35,665 nucleotides of DNA from assembly GCA_019118685.1 (NCBI GenBank), contig DWYL01000065.1, positions 1 to 35,665 of the forward strand, given 5' to 3'. Of the stretch, positions 15,448 to 21,930 are shown piece by piece. The DNA comes from Candidatus Blautia merdipullorum (GTDB taxonomy: Bacteria; Bacillota; Clostridia; Lachnospirales; Lachnospiraceae). The notes under the pieces are model-generated. The model did not search any database. It was not told where the DNA came from and worked only from the letters and a program-made list of their open reading frames with translations. Every line of letters begins with the position of its first letter. The first letter of the stretch is position 1. A program made the translations under genes and the position numbers.

Positions 15448-15984
15448 CTACTTTCCTTTCAAATATACATGTTTGATATATTTCAGAGTTTCTTTTTCCC
15501 CTCTTTCGGCCAGCATCCTGAGGAGCATTTCCAGATCTTCGTTAGTTTTTTCGTGGACGAACCAAAGTCTATCCTTACTTTTCAGAAAATACTCCAGAGG
15601 CGCCGCATCTGTATATGTATCCGGATGATAGTTTCTGGAAGCGCTGATCCTGTCCATAACCATCTCCGCAATATATTTCCTGGGCATAGGCACTCCATGG
15701 ATCACTGTATCACAGTCTATGCCATAGTCCACCCAGTGTTCAAAATGATGTTTATTTCTTCCATAATGATGGATCCACGAGGTAGAAAGACCCGTGGCCT
15801 CACGTTCTGCATTGTTTGGACTTCGGGTTCCCTGATAGTACTTACATCCCACTGAAAATTCAGTCCAGGAATACTTTGACAGGTCGTGAAGAATCCCTTG
15901 TTTATAAAGTCCTATTTTAAAGCAATATTTCATTACTAAAAGCTTGTGCCTTGTAATCGTCTTAAAATGTTGCCAGACCCGCAT
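15448..15984 (-). CDS. DUF5662 family protein (putative metal-dependent, HD-like motifs)
   Basis: The 178-residue protein matches the DUF5662 family that I recall from Clostridia, with the near-universal start VWQHFKTITRHKLLVMKYCF. Possible metal-binding residues are H33-D34 (ILHDLSKYSWTEF), H72-H73 (SWIHHYGRNKHH) and H79-H80. The alternating histidines hint at an HD-type hydrolase, but no activity is established. Relatives are sometimes mislabelled catalase. The ATG at 15982-15984 gives the conserved N-terminus, so the 49-base overlap with the end of the upstream GH13-like gene appears real. Its ribosome binding site is weak (GATGAGAAAG), which suggests translational coupling to that gene. 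The membrane-protein gene follows seven bases later. Confidence 0.75.
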   Translation of the reverse strand: MRVWQHFKTITRHKLLVMKYCFKIGLYKQGILHDLSKYSWTEFSVGCKYYQGTRSPNNAEREATGLSTSWIHHYGRNKHHFEHWVDYGIDCDTVIHGVPMPRKYIAEMVMDRISASRNYHPDTYTDAAPLEYFLKSKDRLWFVHEKTNEDLEMLLRMLAERGEKETLKYIKHVYLKGK

Positions 15985-17855
15985 GCTTTCTCATCCTGCT
16001 TTCCTGCTAAAATTATGATTGTCCTTGGGGGGATTTCTATGGTCTTCTCCTTGAGGAGCTGTCCTTCTGAATCAGACCCGCTGTTTTCTTCCTGGTCTGT
16101 ACTCAGGATCTTTTTCCAGGCAATTTCTCCAGTCGCTCCCGGCAGCGCTATCTCATGAGGCATCCAGTGAAAGTTATAGGCTATAAAAACAAAATCTCTG
16201 TCCTGGCCGGCATAGTCTCCGCAGTACATGATCCCAAGATATCTTTGACTGCCGTTTTTTTCCAGATACCAGGCCTGCTCTCCATGATAAGAAATATCCG
16301 GATAGCCCAGAGCCTTATAGTCTGTTCCCTTGGGCTCTGTCTCCATATAAAAAAGAGGATTTTTCTTTCTTAATCCAATGGCTTCCTTTACAAAGGCAAG
16401 AAGCTTTTCGTTTCGCTTTATTCCCTTCCAATCTATCCAGCCGGTCTCATTGTCCTGACACCATGCATTATTATTTCCTTTTTGGGAATTTCCCCATTCA
16501 TCTCCCTGAAAGATCAAAGGTGTTCCCTGGGAAAACAGCAGCATGGCATAAGCATTTTTAAGCTGCCGGAGTCTGAGCTGACGAACAGCCAGTTTTCTGC
16601 TGGGTCCTTCTGTACCGCAGTTCCAGGTGCAGTTATACTCCAGCCCGTCCTGGTTATTCTCTCCGTTCTCTTCATTGTGCCTCTCTTCATAAGACACCAT
16701 GTCTCCCATAGTAAATCCATCCTGGTCGGCCATATAGTTAATCACTCCGTTAAAAGGAGGATTTCTCCGAACCCGGAACAAAAACTCTCCCAGCATGTTC
16801 TCATCGCCTTTCAGCATATGGCGCATACAGTAAAGAAATCCTTCATTATATTCTCCTGCATTTTTATAGAAGGGCACTCTTCCTCTCAGGACAGCTTTTC
16901 CATCAATCTCATGAAAAAGTAGTTTCGTTTCCGAAAGATAAGCATCTCTCACAAAAATTTCCGGACAGATTCCTGTTCCCATAAGATGAAAACCATCTAT
17001 ATGATACTCTCTCTTCCAATATTTCACAATATCCAGCATTTCTGAGGGGGAAGTATTTCCGTCAAAATAGAACTCCATAAGACATTCCAGACCTCCCTGA
17101 TGAAGAGCATCCACCATATGTTTAAATTCCTGCACCGGGTGTTTCGTAGCGCAGAATGCTGCTTTCGGCGCATAGTAGCAAGCATCTCCTGTATAGCCCC
17201 AGCAGTTGATCCGGGGCTTTTCTTTGTCTTTTGTATTTTCTTCTATATAACCGTACAGATGATTTCTCCGTTTTATTCTTTCCCATTCTCTGTACTCATA
17301 GGCAGGCATAAGCAGCACTGCCGTAACGCCCAGATCCTGAAGATAAGGAATTTTTTGTTCCAGTCCCTGAAAGGTCCCTTTCTTTCGTACACCTGAACTT
17401 TTATGCATAGTAAAGCTCCTTACCTGAAGCTTATACAAAATCGTTTCTGACAAAAGTACAGGCTCTCTCTTATTTTCTTTCCAGACATAATGGTCGGTTT
17501 TCCAGCCGCAGCAAAGCGTTCCGGTATCACTCCCCCCAAAATCCGGTACGTTGCACAGATATCTGGCTCTGGAATCCTGAATGATTTGTCCGTCAATCTG
17601 AAAATTATATTTGATTTCCTCCCGTATTCCCTTTACCCTCACTGAAAGCAGGCTTCCTTCTCTGCTTTCCTCAGAAAAGGGAATTTCTATATTCTGATTT
17701 TCATCCTGTCCGTATAAAATCAGAGACGCATTGCTTCCCTGAGGAACTTCCAGGGTAAATTCATAGCCTTCTGCCGTTTTCTTCACTCCCGGGCAGAAGG
17801 ACTGTCCCAGACAAGACTGTATTTTATCTCTTTTCTCTTTTCCTGTTGTAATCAA
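15936..17855 (-). CDS. GH13 (isoamylase/GlgX-like) protein with degraded catalytic residues
   Basis: The 639-residue protein has an N-terminal CBM48-like beta domain (about 25-105), a GH13 barrel (about 135-560) and a C-terminal beta domain. The order and length fit glycogen-debranching or pullulanase-like enzymes, yet the catalytic motifs are altered. Region I is LMEFYFDGN (259-267) instead of the usual D-V-V-x-N-H. Region II is DGFHLM (287-292), where R and the nucleophile Asp of G-F-R-F-D become H290 and M292. Region III has H315 where the acid/base Glu is expected, with E316 next to it. Region IV is ADQDGF, with Gln378 replacing His but D379 kept. LIFQGDEWGNSQKGNNNAWC is intact. It is probably catalytically dead or has another role, such as glycogen binding. 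The start is TTG at 17853-17855 after GAGGTG. It lies 38 bases behind the CLC gene, probably in one operon. Confidence 0.85.
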   Translation of the reverse strand: MITTGKEKRDKIQSCLGQSFCPGVKKTAEGYEFTLEVPQGSNASLILYGQDENQNIEIPFSEESREGSLLSVRVKGIREEIKYNFQIDGQIIQDSRARYLCNVPDFGGSDTGTLCCGWKTDHYVWKENKREPVLLSETILYKLQVRSFTMHKSSGVRKKGTFQGLEQKIPYLQDLGVTAVLLMPAYEYREWERIKRRNHLYGYIEENTKDKEKPRINCWGYTGDACYYAPKAAFCATKHPVQEFKHMVDALHQGGLECLMEFYFDGNTSPSEMLDIVKYWKREYHIDGFHLMGTGICPEIFVRDAYLSETKLLFHEIDGKAVLRGRVPFYKNAGEYNEGFLYCMRHMLKGDENMLGEFLFRVRRNPPFNGVINYMADQDGFTMGDMVSYEERHNEENGENNQDGLEYNCTWNCGTEGPSRKLAVRQLRLRQLKNAYAMLLFSQGTPLIFQGDEWGNSQKGNNNAWCQDNETGWIDWKGIKRNEKLLAFVKEAIGLRKKNPLFYMETEPKGTDYKALGYPDISYHGEQAWYLEKNGSQRYLGIMYCGDYAGQDRDFVFIAYNFHWMPHEIALPGATGEIAWKKILSTDQEENSGSDSEGQLLKEKTIEIPPRTIIILAGKQDEKACGSGNILRRLQGTSF

Positions 17856-17893
17856 ACCGGCACCTCATTTCTTTTTTATAGCGGATCTTTATT

Positions 17894-19459
17894 TTAGCTT
17901 TTTGTTTCTGCACATGCCTTTTCCATATAATCATATACAGCCGGTGCATCTGTCTCATCAGACATTGTTACCACAATATCCCCTGCCATAAGTATAGTTC
18001 TGCCTTTTGGGATCAATTCTGTCTCATTTCTTTTCACTGCCACGATCAGACAATTTCTGGGCCATTCCACTTGTTGGATCATTTTGTCCTGAAGTGGACT
18101 GTTATAACAGACCAGAAATTCCTGCAAGATTTTTTCCCCTGTCTTTTCCGGCACACTCTGCCCCCGTCTTTTTAACAGGCTGTTCAGGAGGCTTTCGTAA
18201 ATAGGCTCTGACCTGAGCCAGGAGGCCGTCAGATAAGCAGTAATGGAAATCAGGGACATGGAAAGCATCTGGCTGACCTGCCCTGTCATTTCAAAAATAA
18301 GGATGATCCCCGTAATGGGAGCTCTGACAATGGCTGTAAAATATCCTGCCATGGCAAGAAGTACAAAATTGCTGATATAGGAGGGATCCATTCCCATATA
18401 CTCTGCCGCAAAAGTTCCATAGCTTCCTCCGATCAGCGCTCCCAAAACCAAAAGAGGAAAGAAAATCCCTCCAGGAGCCCCGGATCCAAAGGAAATCAAT
18501 GAAAAAACAAATTTTAACCCCAAAAGCCCCAGTAAGGCTCCCAGCAGCAGCTCTCCTCCTGCCGCTGTCTCAATCAGATCATGGCCGCTTCCCAGAACCT
18601 GGGGAACCAGTAGGCCTAAAATTCCTGCCAGCAAGAAAGGGATCAGCAGCCTTGTGGTTTCATTCAGTCCCTTTGCTCTATAATACAGACTCTGGACCCA
18701 CATAGTCATTTTATTATAAAAAGCTCCAAGAAGTCCCAAAATAATTCCCAGCACTACAATATGCCCGTAATACCGGGGCTGTATCTCTTTGACAATGGCA
18801 AACTGAAATACCGAATGAAATCCTAAAAACTGGCTGGAGATATAATCTGCAGTAATGGATGCTGTCATCACTGATATCAGTACAGATACAGAAAAATTCT
18901 TATGAATCTCTTCAAGAGAAAACATGACTCCCGCAAGAGGAGCATGAAATGCCGCTGCCAGACCTGCGCTTGCTCCGCAGGTGAGCAGATATCTTTCCTC
19001 TGTCTTCCCTCTGTCCAATGCTTTTGACACTGCCTTTCCTGTCATAGCTCCTATCTGGATGGACGGACCCTCTCTTCCCAGAGACAGGCCGGCCAGAAGA
19101 GAAAGAAAACCGCCCAAAAATTTTGCAGGAAGGATGCGCCACCATATCTGGTTCAGCTTTCCCATCATTTCTCCCTCTACCTGGGGGATCCCGCTGCCTG
19201 AGATCATAGGTTCCCATTTCACCAGCTTTCCTACAATACAGGCCATAGCAGCCAGAAGGAGAAACCAGGCCCCGGATATAACCGGATTTTCTCTTCCATA
19301 TTGAAGGATCAGATCCATCCATTTTCCGGCAAACTCCAGTAATACTCTGTAAAGCAGCACCACCAGGCCGGCGATCAGTCCTACCAGAAATCCTTCTCCT
19401 GTTAAAATCGTCTTAAAATGCTCTGCTCTGCGGATGGTATGGGAAGTGTCCTTTTTCAT
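17894..19459 (-). CDS. CLC-family chloride channel / H+-Cl- antiporter with C-terminal RCK_C domain
   Basis: The 521-residue protein is a CLC transporter of about 10-12 membrane helices plus a soluble C-terminal domain. The anion-pathway motifs are GSGIPQ (88-93), GREGPSIQIG (128-137, with E130 as the external gating glutamate) and GSGAPGGIFFPLLVLGALIG near residue 325. The gating glutamate and an internal Glu pair in FSLEEIHKNF favour a proton-coupled exchanger rather than a channel. The last 85 residues (KRRGQSVPEKTGEKILQEFL onward) match an RCK_C/TrkA_C regulatory domain. It moves chloride or a similar anion across the plasma membrane. It is the first gene of a minus-strand run and has its own consensus-like promoter. 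The ATG at 19457-19459 follows AGGGGGAA. Confidence 0.9.
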   Translation of the reverse strand: MKKDTSHTIRRAEHFKTILTGEGFLVGLIAGLVVLLYRVLLEFAGKWMDLILQYGRENPVISGAWFLLLAAMACIVGKLVKWEPMISGSGIPQVEGEMMGKLNQIWWRILPAKFLGGFLSLLAGLSLGREGPSIQIGAMTGKAVSKALDRGKTEERYLLTCGASAGLAAAFHAPLAGVMFSLEEIHKNFSVSVLISVMTASITADYISSQFLGFHSVFQFAIVKEIQPRYYGHIVVLGIILGLLGAFYNKMTMWVQSLYYRAKGLNETTRLLIPFLLAGILGLLVPQVLGSGHDLIETAAGGELLLGALLGLLGLKFVFSLISFGSGAPGGIFFPLLVLGALIGGSYGTFAAEYMGMDPSYISNFVLLAMAGYFTAIVRAPITGIILIFEMTGQVSQMLSMSLISITAYLTASWLRSEPIYESLLNSLLKRRGQSVPEKTGEKILQEFLVCYNSPLQDKMIQQVEWPRNCLIVAVKRNETELIPKGRTILMAGDIVVTMSDETDAPAVYDYMEKACAETKS

Positions 19460-19492
19460 TTGCTGTTCCCCCTCTTATGTATGATCATTTTC

Positions 19493-19521
19493 ATTATACG
19501 TGTCCCTATATAAAATTGCAA
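19493..19521 (-). promoter_or_regulatory. Promoter for the CLC transporter gene
   Basis: On the minus strand TTGCAA (19516-19521) and TATAAT (19493-19498) are 17 bases apart. The -10 is perfect and the -35 matches four of six. It is divergent from the DUF1292 promoter at 19544-19572. Confidence 0.75.
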
Positions 19522-19543
19522 ATTCTTTTAGCCCGGAGCGGCA

Positions 19544-19572
19544 TTGCATTCTCATAAGGTATCTGGTAAAAT
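19544..19572 (+). promoter_or_regulatory. Promoter for the DUF1292 gene
   Basis: TTGCAT (19544-19549) and TAAAAT (19567-19572) are spaced by 17 bases on the plus strand. The ATG of the gene lies 38 bases after the -10. Confidence 0.75.
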
Positions 19573-19609
19573 ATTAATTATCACAAAAACAAAAGAAAGA
19601 GGTCCGAAA

Positions 19610-20005
19610 ATGAGCGAAGAAACCTATACAACTGATATCGGAGCATGTAAGCCCAGCGACTGCGCCTCCTGTACCGCTGACTGCTCCAGCGCCGGAGGAA
19701 ATTCCGGCACGATCCCCAGAGTCCCGAATCCTACCATCAAGCTGACCCTAGAAGATGACACTGTGCTGGAGTGTGCAGTTCTCACTACTTTTCCTGTAGA
19801 GGGCTTTGGAGAATACATCGCCTTAGTTCCTTTGAACAAAAACGGAAAAAGCCCTGAAGGGGAAACCTATTTATTCCGTTTTTCAGAAGAAGGAGACAAT
19901 CCTGTGGTCAGCAATATTGAACGGGAAGATGAATATATGGCTGCCGCTGAGGCATTCCATGATTTTATTGCAAATTTAAAAAGTGAAAAGGATTTGGAAA
20001 ATTAA
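19610..20005 (+). CDS. DUF1292 protein with N-terminal four-cysteine motif
   Basis: The 131-residue protein has a DUF1292 (YrzB-like) domain from about 40 to 120: IKLTLEDDTVLECAVLTTFP, then EYIALVPLNKNGKSPEG and YLFRFSEEGDNPVVSNIE. Before it is a segment with C13, C18, C21 and C25 (ACKPSDCASCTADCSS), spaced C-x4-C-x2-C-x3-C, which could hold zinc or an iron-sulfur cluster. The function of DUF1292 proteins is not established. The ATG at 19610 was chosen because AAAGAGGTCC lies just upstream; an in-frame TTG further upstream falls on the promoter. It is monocistronic, between its own promoter and terminator, and divergent from the CLC gene. It is acidic overall, except for the cysteine segment. 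Confidence 0.82.
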   Translation: MSEETYTTDIGACKPSDCASCTADCSSAGGNSGTIPRVPNPTIKLTLEDDTVLECAVLTTFPVEGFGEYIALVPLNKNGKSPEGETYLFRFSEEGDNPVVSNIEREDEYMAAAEAFHDFIANLKSEKDLEN

Positions 20006-20016
20006 TCTCCTGTCCA

Positions 20017-20052
20017 GAAGAGGCTGCCCTAGGGCAGCCTCTTCTTTTGTTT
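20017..20052 (+). terminator. Rho-independent terminator after the DUF1292 gene
   Basis: GAAGAGGCTGCCCT (20017-20030) is directly followed by its exact reverse complement (20031-20044) and then TTTTGTTT. The minus-strand side lacks a T run, so it is mainly a plus-strand terminator. Confidence 0.92.
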
Positions 20053-20058
20053 ACTTTA

Positions 20059-21249
20059 CTACTCAGCTTCTGATTTCAGACTTGGGATTTCCACCTGGAT
20101 GTCAGTATCCTTAGCGTAGTCAATATTATCAAAATGGAAACCAAACATATGGTAAAAGTCCTCCCAGTATCCATCGATATCCGATACTTCTTTTACATTT
20201 TCTGTAGTTACCTTCTCCCAGCGCTCCATCACCTGATCCTGTACGCTGTCAGCCAGTTCCCAATCATCCATCCGGATCTGATACTTTTCATCAGCAGGTA
20301 CCTGGCCGGCCAGCAGTTTATCTTTAAAAAGTCTGGCGATCTGCTGGATGCAGCCTTCATGAGTTCCCTGTTCTTTCATAACCTTATACAGGATAGCAAA
20401 ATACAGAGGCACAATAGGGATTGCCGCACTGGCCTGGGTGACTAAAGCTTTATTCACTGAAATATAGGCTTTCACATCCTGATATTTTTCATTGATCTCC
20501 CCTGCTGTTTTTGTCAGATGGCGTTTAGCCTGGCCTATGGTGCCGTCATAGTAAATCGGATATGTAAGTTCTGGTCCGATATAAGAGTATGCCACGGTAA
20601 CCGCATCCTTTTCCAGGACATCTGCTGCTTTCAGGGCATCGATCCAGTCCATCCAGTCTTCACCGCCCATAACTTTTATGGTTCCTTCCAGTTCTCCTTC
20701 TTCAGCAGGTTCTACTGTCTTGGCAACAATGGTGTTGGTCCGCAGATCCAGGCTTTTTTCTGTAAAAGGCTCATCTGTTGTTTTTAAAGTAGACACCCAC
20801 AGTTTTCCCTGAGCATCTGTTCTTCTGGGCGCTGCAAGGCTGTAGATCACCATGTCGATCTTTCCAAGATCTGCTTTTATCATAGAAACAGCCTGTTCTT
20901 TTACTTCCTTAGAAAAAGCATCTCCGTTAATGGATTTGGCGTATAATCCTTCTTTTGCAGCTTCTTCTTCAAAGGCTGCTGTATTATACCAGCCTGGTGT
21001 AGCTGTTCTTTTGCCGTTAGAAGGTTTCTCAAACATAATTCCCAGTGTAGCCGCATGACATCCGAAAGCCGCCGTAATCCTACTTGCCAGTCCGTATCCT
21101 GTGGAAGCTCCGATTACCAGGACCTTTTTAGGTCCGCCTGTGATATTCTGTTCTTTTACATATGCGATCTGTTCTTTCACATTCTCCTTGCAGCCCTGGG
21201 GATGTGCCGTAGTGCAAATAAACTCTCTGACCTTTGGTTCAACAATCAT
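20059..21249 (-). CDS. fabV: Trans-2-enoyl-CoA/ACP reductase, FabV/TER family
   Basis: The 396-residue length equals that of FabV/TER enzymes. The start MIVEPKVREFICTTAHPQGC is diagnostic. The cofactor loop is LVIGASTGYGLASR (44-57), and the active-site Y-x8-K is Y233 to K242 (IYYDGTIGQAKRHL). YSLAAPRRTD and GPELTYPIYYDG are also conserved. The enzyme reduces trans-2-enoyl-ACP or -CoA with NADH. In Clostridia it could act in fatty-acid synthesis or in crotonyl-CoA reduction. The FabT-like operator and paired control with fabH favour fatty-acid synthesis here. The ATG at 21247-21249 follows AGGAGGAGC. The gene has its own promoter just past the dut stop codon and converges on the DUF1292 terminator. 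Confidence 0.95.
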   Translation of the reverse strand: MIVEPKVREFICTTAHPQGCKENVKEQIAYVKEQNITGGPKKVLVIGASTGYGLASRITAAFGCHAATLGIMFEKPSNGKRTATPGWYNTAAFEEEAAKEGLYAKSINGDAFSKEVKEQAVSMIKADLGKIDMVIYSLAAPRRTDAQGKLWVSTLKTTDEPFTEKSLDLRTNTIVAKTVEPAEEGELEGTIKVMGGEDWMDWIDALKAADVLEKDAVTVAYSYIGPELTYPIYYDGTIGQAKRHLTKTAGEINEKYQDVKAYISVNKALVTQASAAIPIVPLYFAILYKVMKEQGTHEGCIQQIARLFKDKLLAGQVPADEKYQIRMDDWELADSVQDQVMERWEKVTTENVKEVSDIDGYWEDFYHMFGFHFDNIDYAKDTDIQVEIPSLKSEAE

Positions 21250-21304
21250 GATATGCTCCTCCTGGATTTCTATAATGAATTTTAGATCTTTTCTGTATAT
21301 TTAC

Positions 21305-21317
21305 TTTGAGTCTCAAA
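21305..21317. promoter_or_regulatory. FabT-like operator over the fabV start site
   Basis: TTTGAG-T-CTCAAA is a perfect palindrome and fits TTTGA-N3-TCAAA, the FabT/MarR-type fatty-acid operator form. It begins two bases after the -10 box and covers the predicted transcription start, the classic repressor position. A similar site sits at the same kind of place before fabH. Confidence 0.68.
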
Positions 21318-21319
21318 AT

Positions 21320-21348
21320 ATTTTAACACAACCCAAAATAATATGCAA
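21320..21348 (-). promoter_or_regulatory. Promoter for fabV
   Basis: On the minus strand TTGCAT (21343-21348) and TAAAAT (21320-21325) are separated by 17 bases. Transcription is predicted to start near 21313, inside the palindrome at 21305-21317. Confidence 0.8.
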
Positions 21349-21359
21349 GATTTTTGTTT

Positions 21360-21875
21360 CTATTTTCCTGTAGTGCTGCCCATACCTCCGTTACGGACTG
21401 CAGTAGCGTCATCATCTACTGTGATCCCATATTCCAGAAAAATCCCCTGGGCAAATCCTGTTCCTCCCTGGACCTGGACAGTCTTTCCCTCTTTGGAATC
21501 GTTGGTGATCTTTATGAAAATATGTCCTTCGTTGTCTGAATTAAAATAGTCACTGTCAATGATCCCCACTGTATTATTCAGCTGAAGACGATATTTAAAG
21601 CCAAGGCCGCTGCGGGGGTAGATCTTCAGCACCCAGTCAGGCTCCATCTGTGCCCGGATACCGGTAGGTATTTTGATTGTTTCTCCGGGACCCAGCTGAA
21701 AATCCACTGGACTGAAGAAATCATATCCAGCGCTTCCGGCAGTAGCTCTTTTGGGAAGAGAAATATTTTCATAGATTTTTTCTATATCTGCCCGCTCTGT
21801 GCCGGGAAATGTATCCATCCATCCCTCAAAAAACTGTTCCCTGCTCACTTTATAAAACTTCGCGATCCTTCTCAT
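21360..21875 (-). CDS. dut: dUTP diphosphatase (dUTPase-like)
   Basis: The 171-residue product has the five dUTPase motifs in order: RATAGSAGYDFFSP (motif 1, about 43-56), YPRSGLGFKYRL (motif 2, 86-97), GIIDSDYFNSDNEG (motif 3, 104-117), GGTGFAQGIFL (motif 4) and RNGGMGSTTG (motif 5, 161-170). It would hydrolyse dUTP to dUMP and pyrophosphate. The family usually starts close to motif 1, so the roughly 40-residue N-terminal extension (RRIAKFYKVSREQFFEGWMD) is slightly unusual. The ATG at 21873-21875 was chosen because GGAGG lies six bases upstream; upstream in-frame starts lack a site. Motif 5 reads RNGGMGSTT rather than the common RGxxGFGSTG, a small deviation. It follows pnp by 55 bases. Confidence 0.87.
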   Translation of the reverse strand: MRRIAKFYKVSREQFFEGWMDTFPGTERADIEKIYENISLPKRATAGSAGYDFFSPVDFQLGPGETIKIPTGIRAQMEPDWVLKIYPRSGLGFKYRLQLNNTVGIIDSDYFNSDNEGHIFIKITNDSKEGKTVQVQGGTGFAQGIFLEYGITVDDDATAVRNGGMGSTTGK

Positions 21876-21898
21876 AATTTCCTCCATAATCTGACAAA

Positions 21899-21924
21899 GG
21901 GCGGACACCCAAACGATGCCGCCC
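21899..21924. terminator. Weak hairpin between pnp and dut
   Basis: GGGCGG (21899-21904) pairs with CCGCCC (21919-21924) around a 14-base loop. On the minus strand only TTTGTC follows, and on the plus strand CTCTTTTT. It may attenuate pnp readthrough rather than stop it, or stabilise the pnp 3' end. Confidence 0.4.
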
Positions 21925-21930
21925 CTCTTT

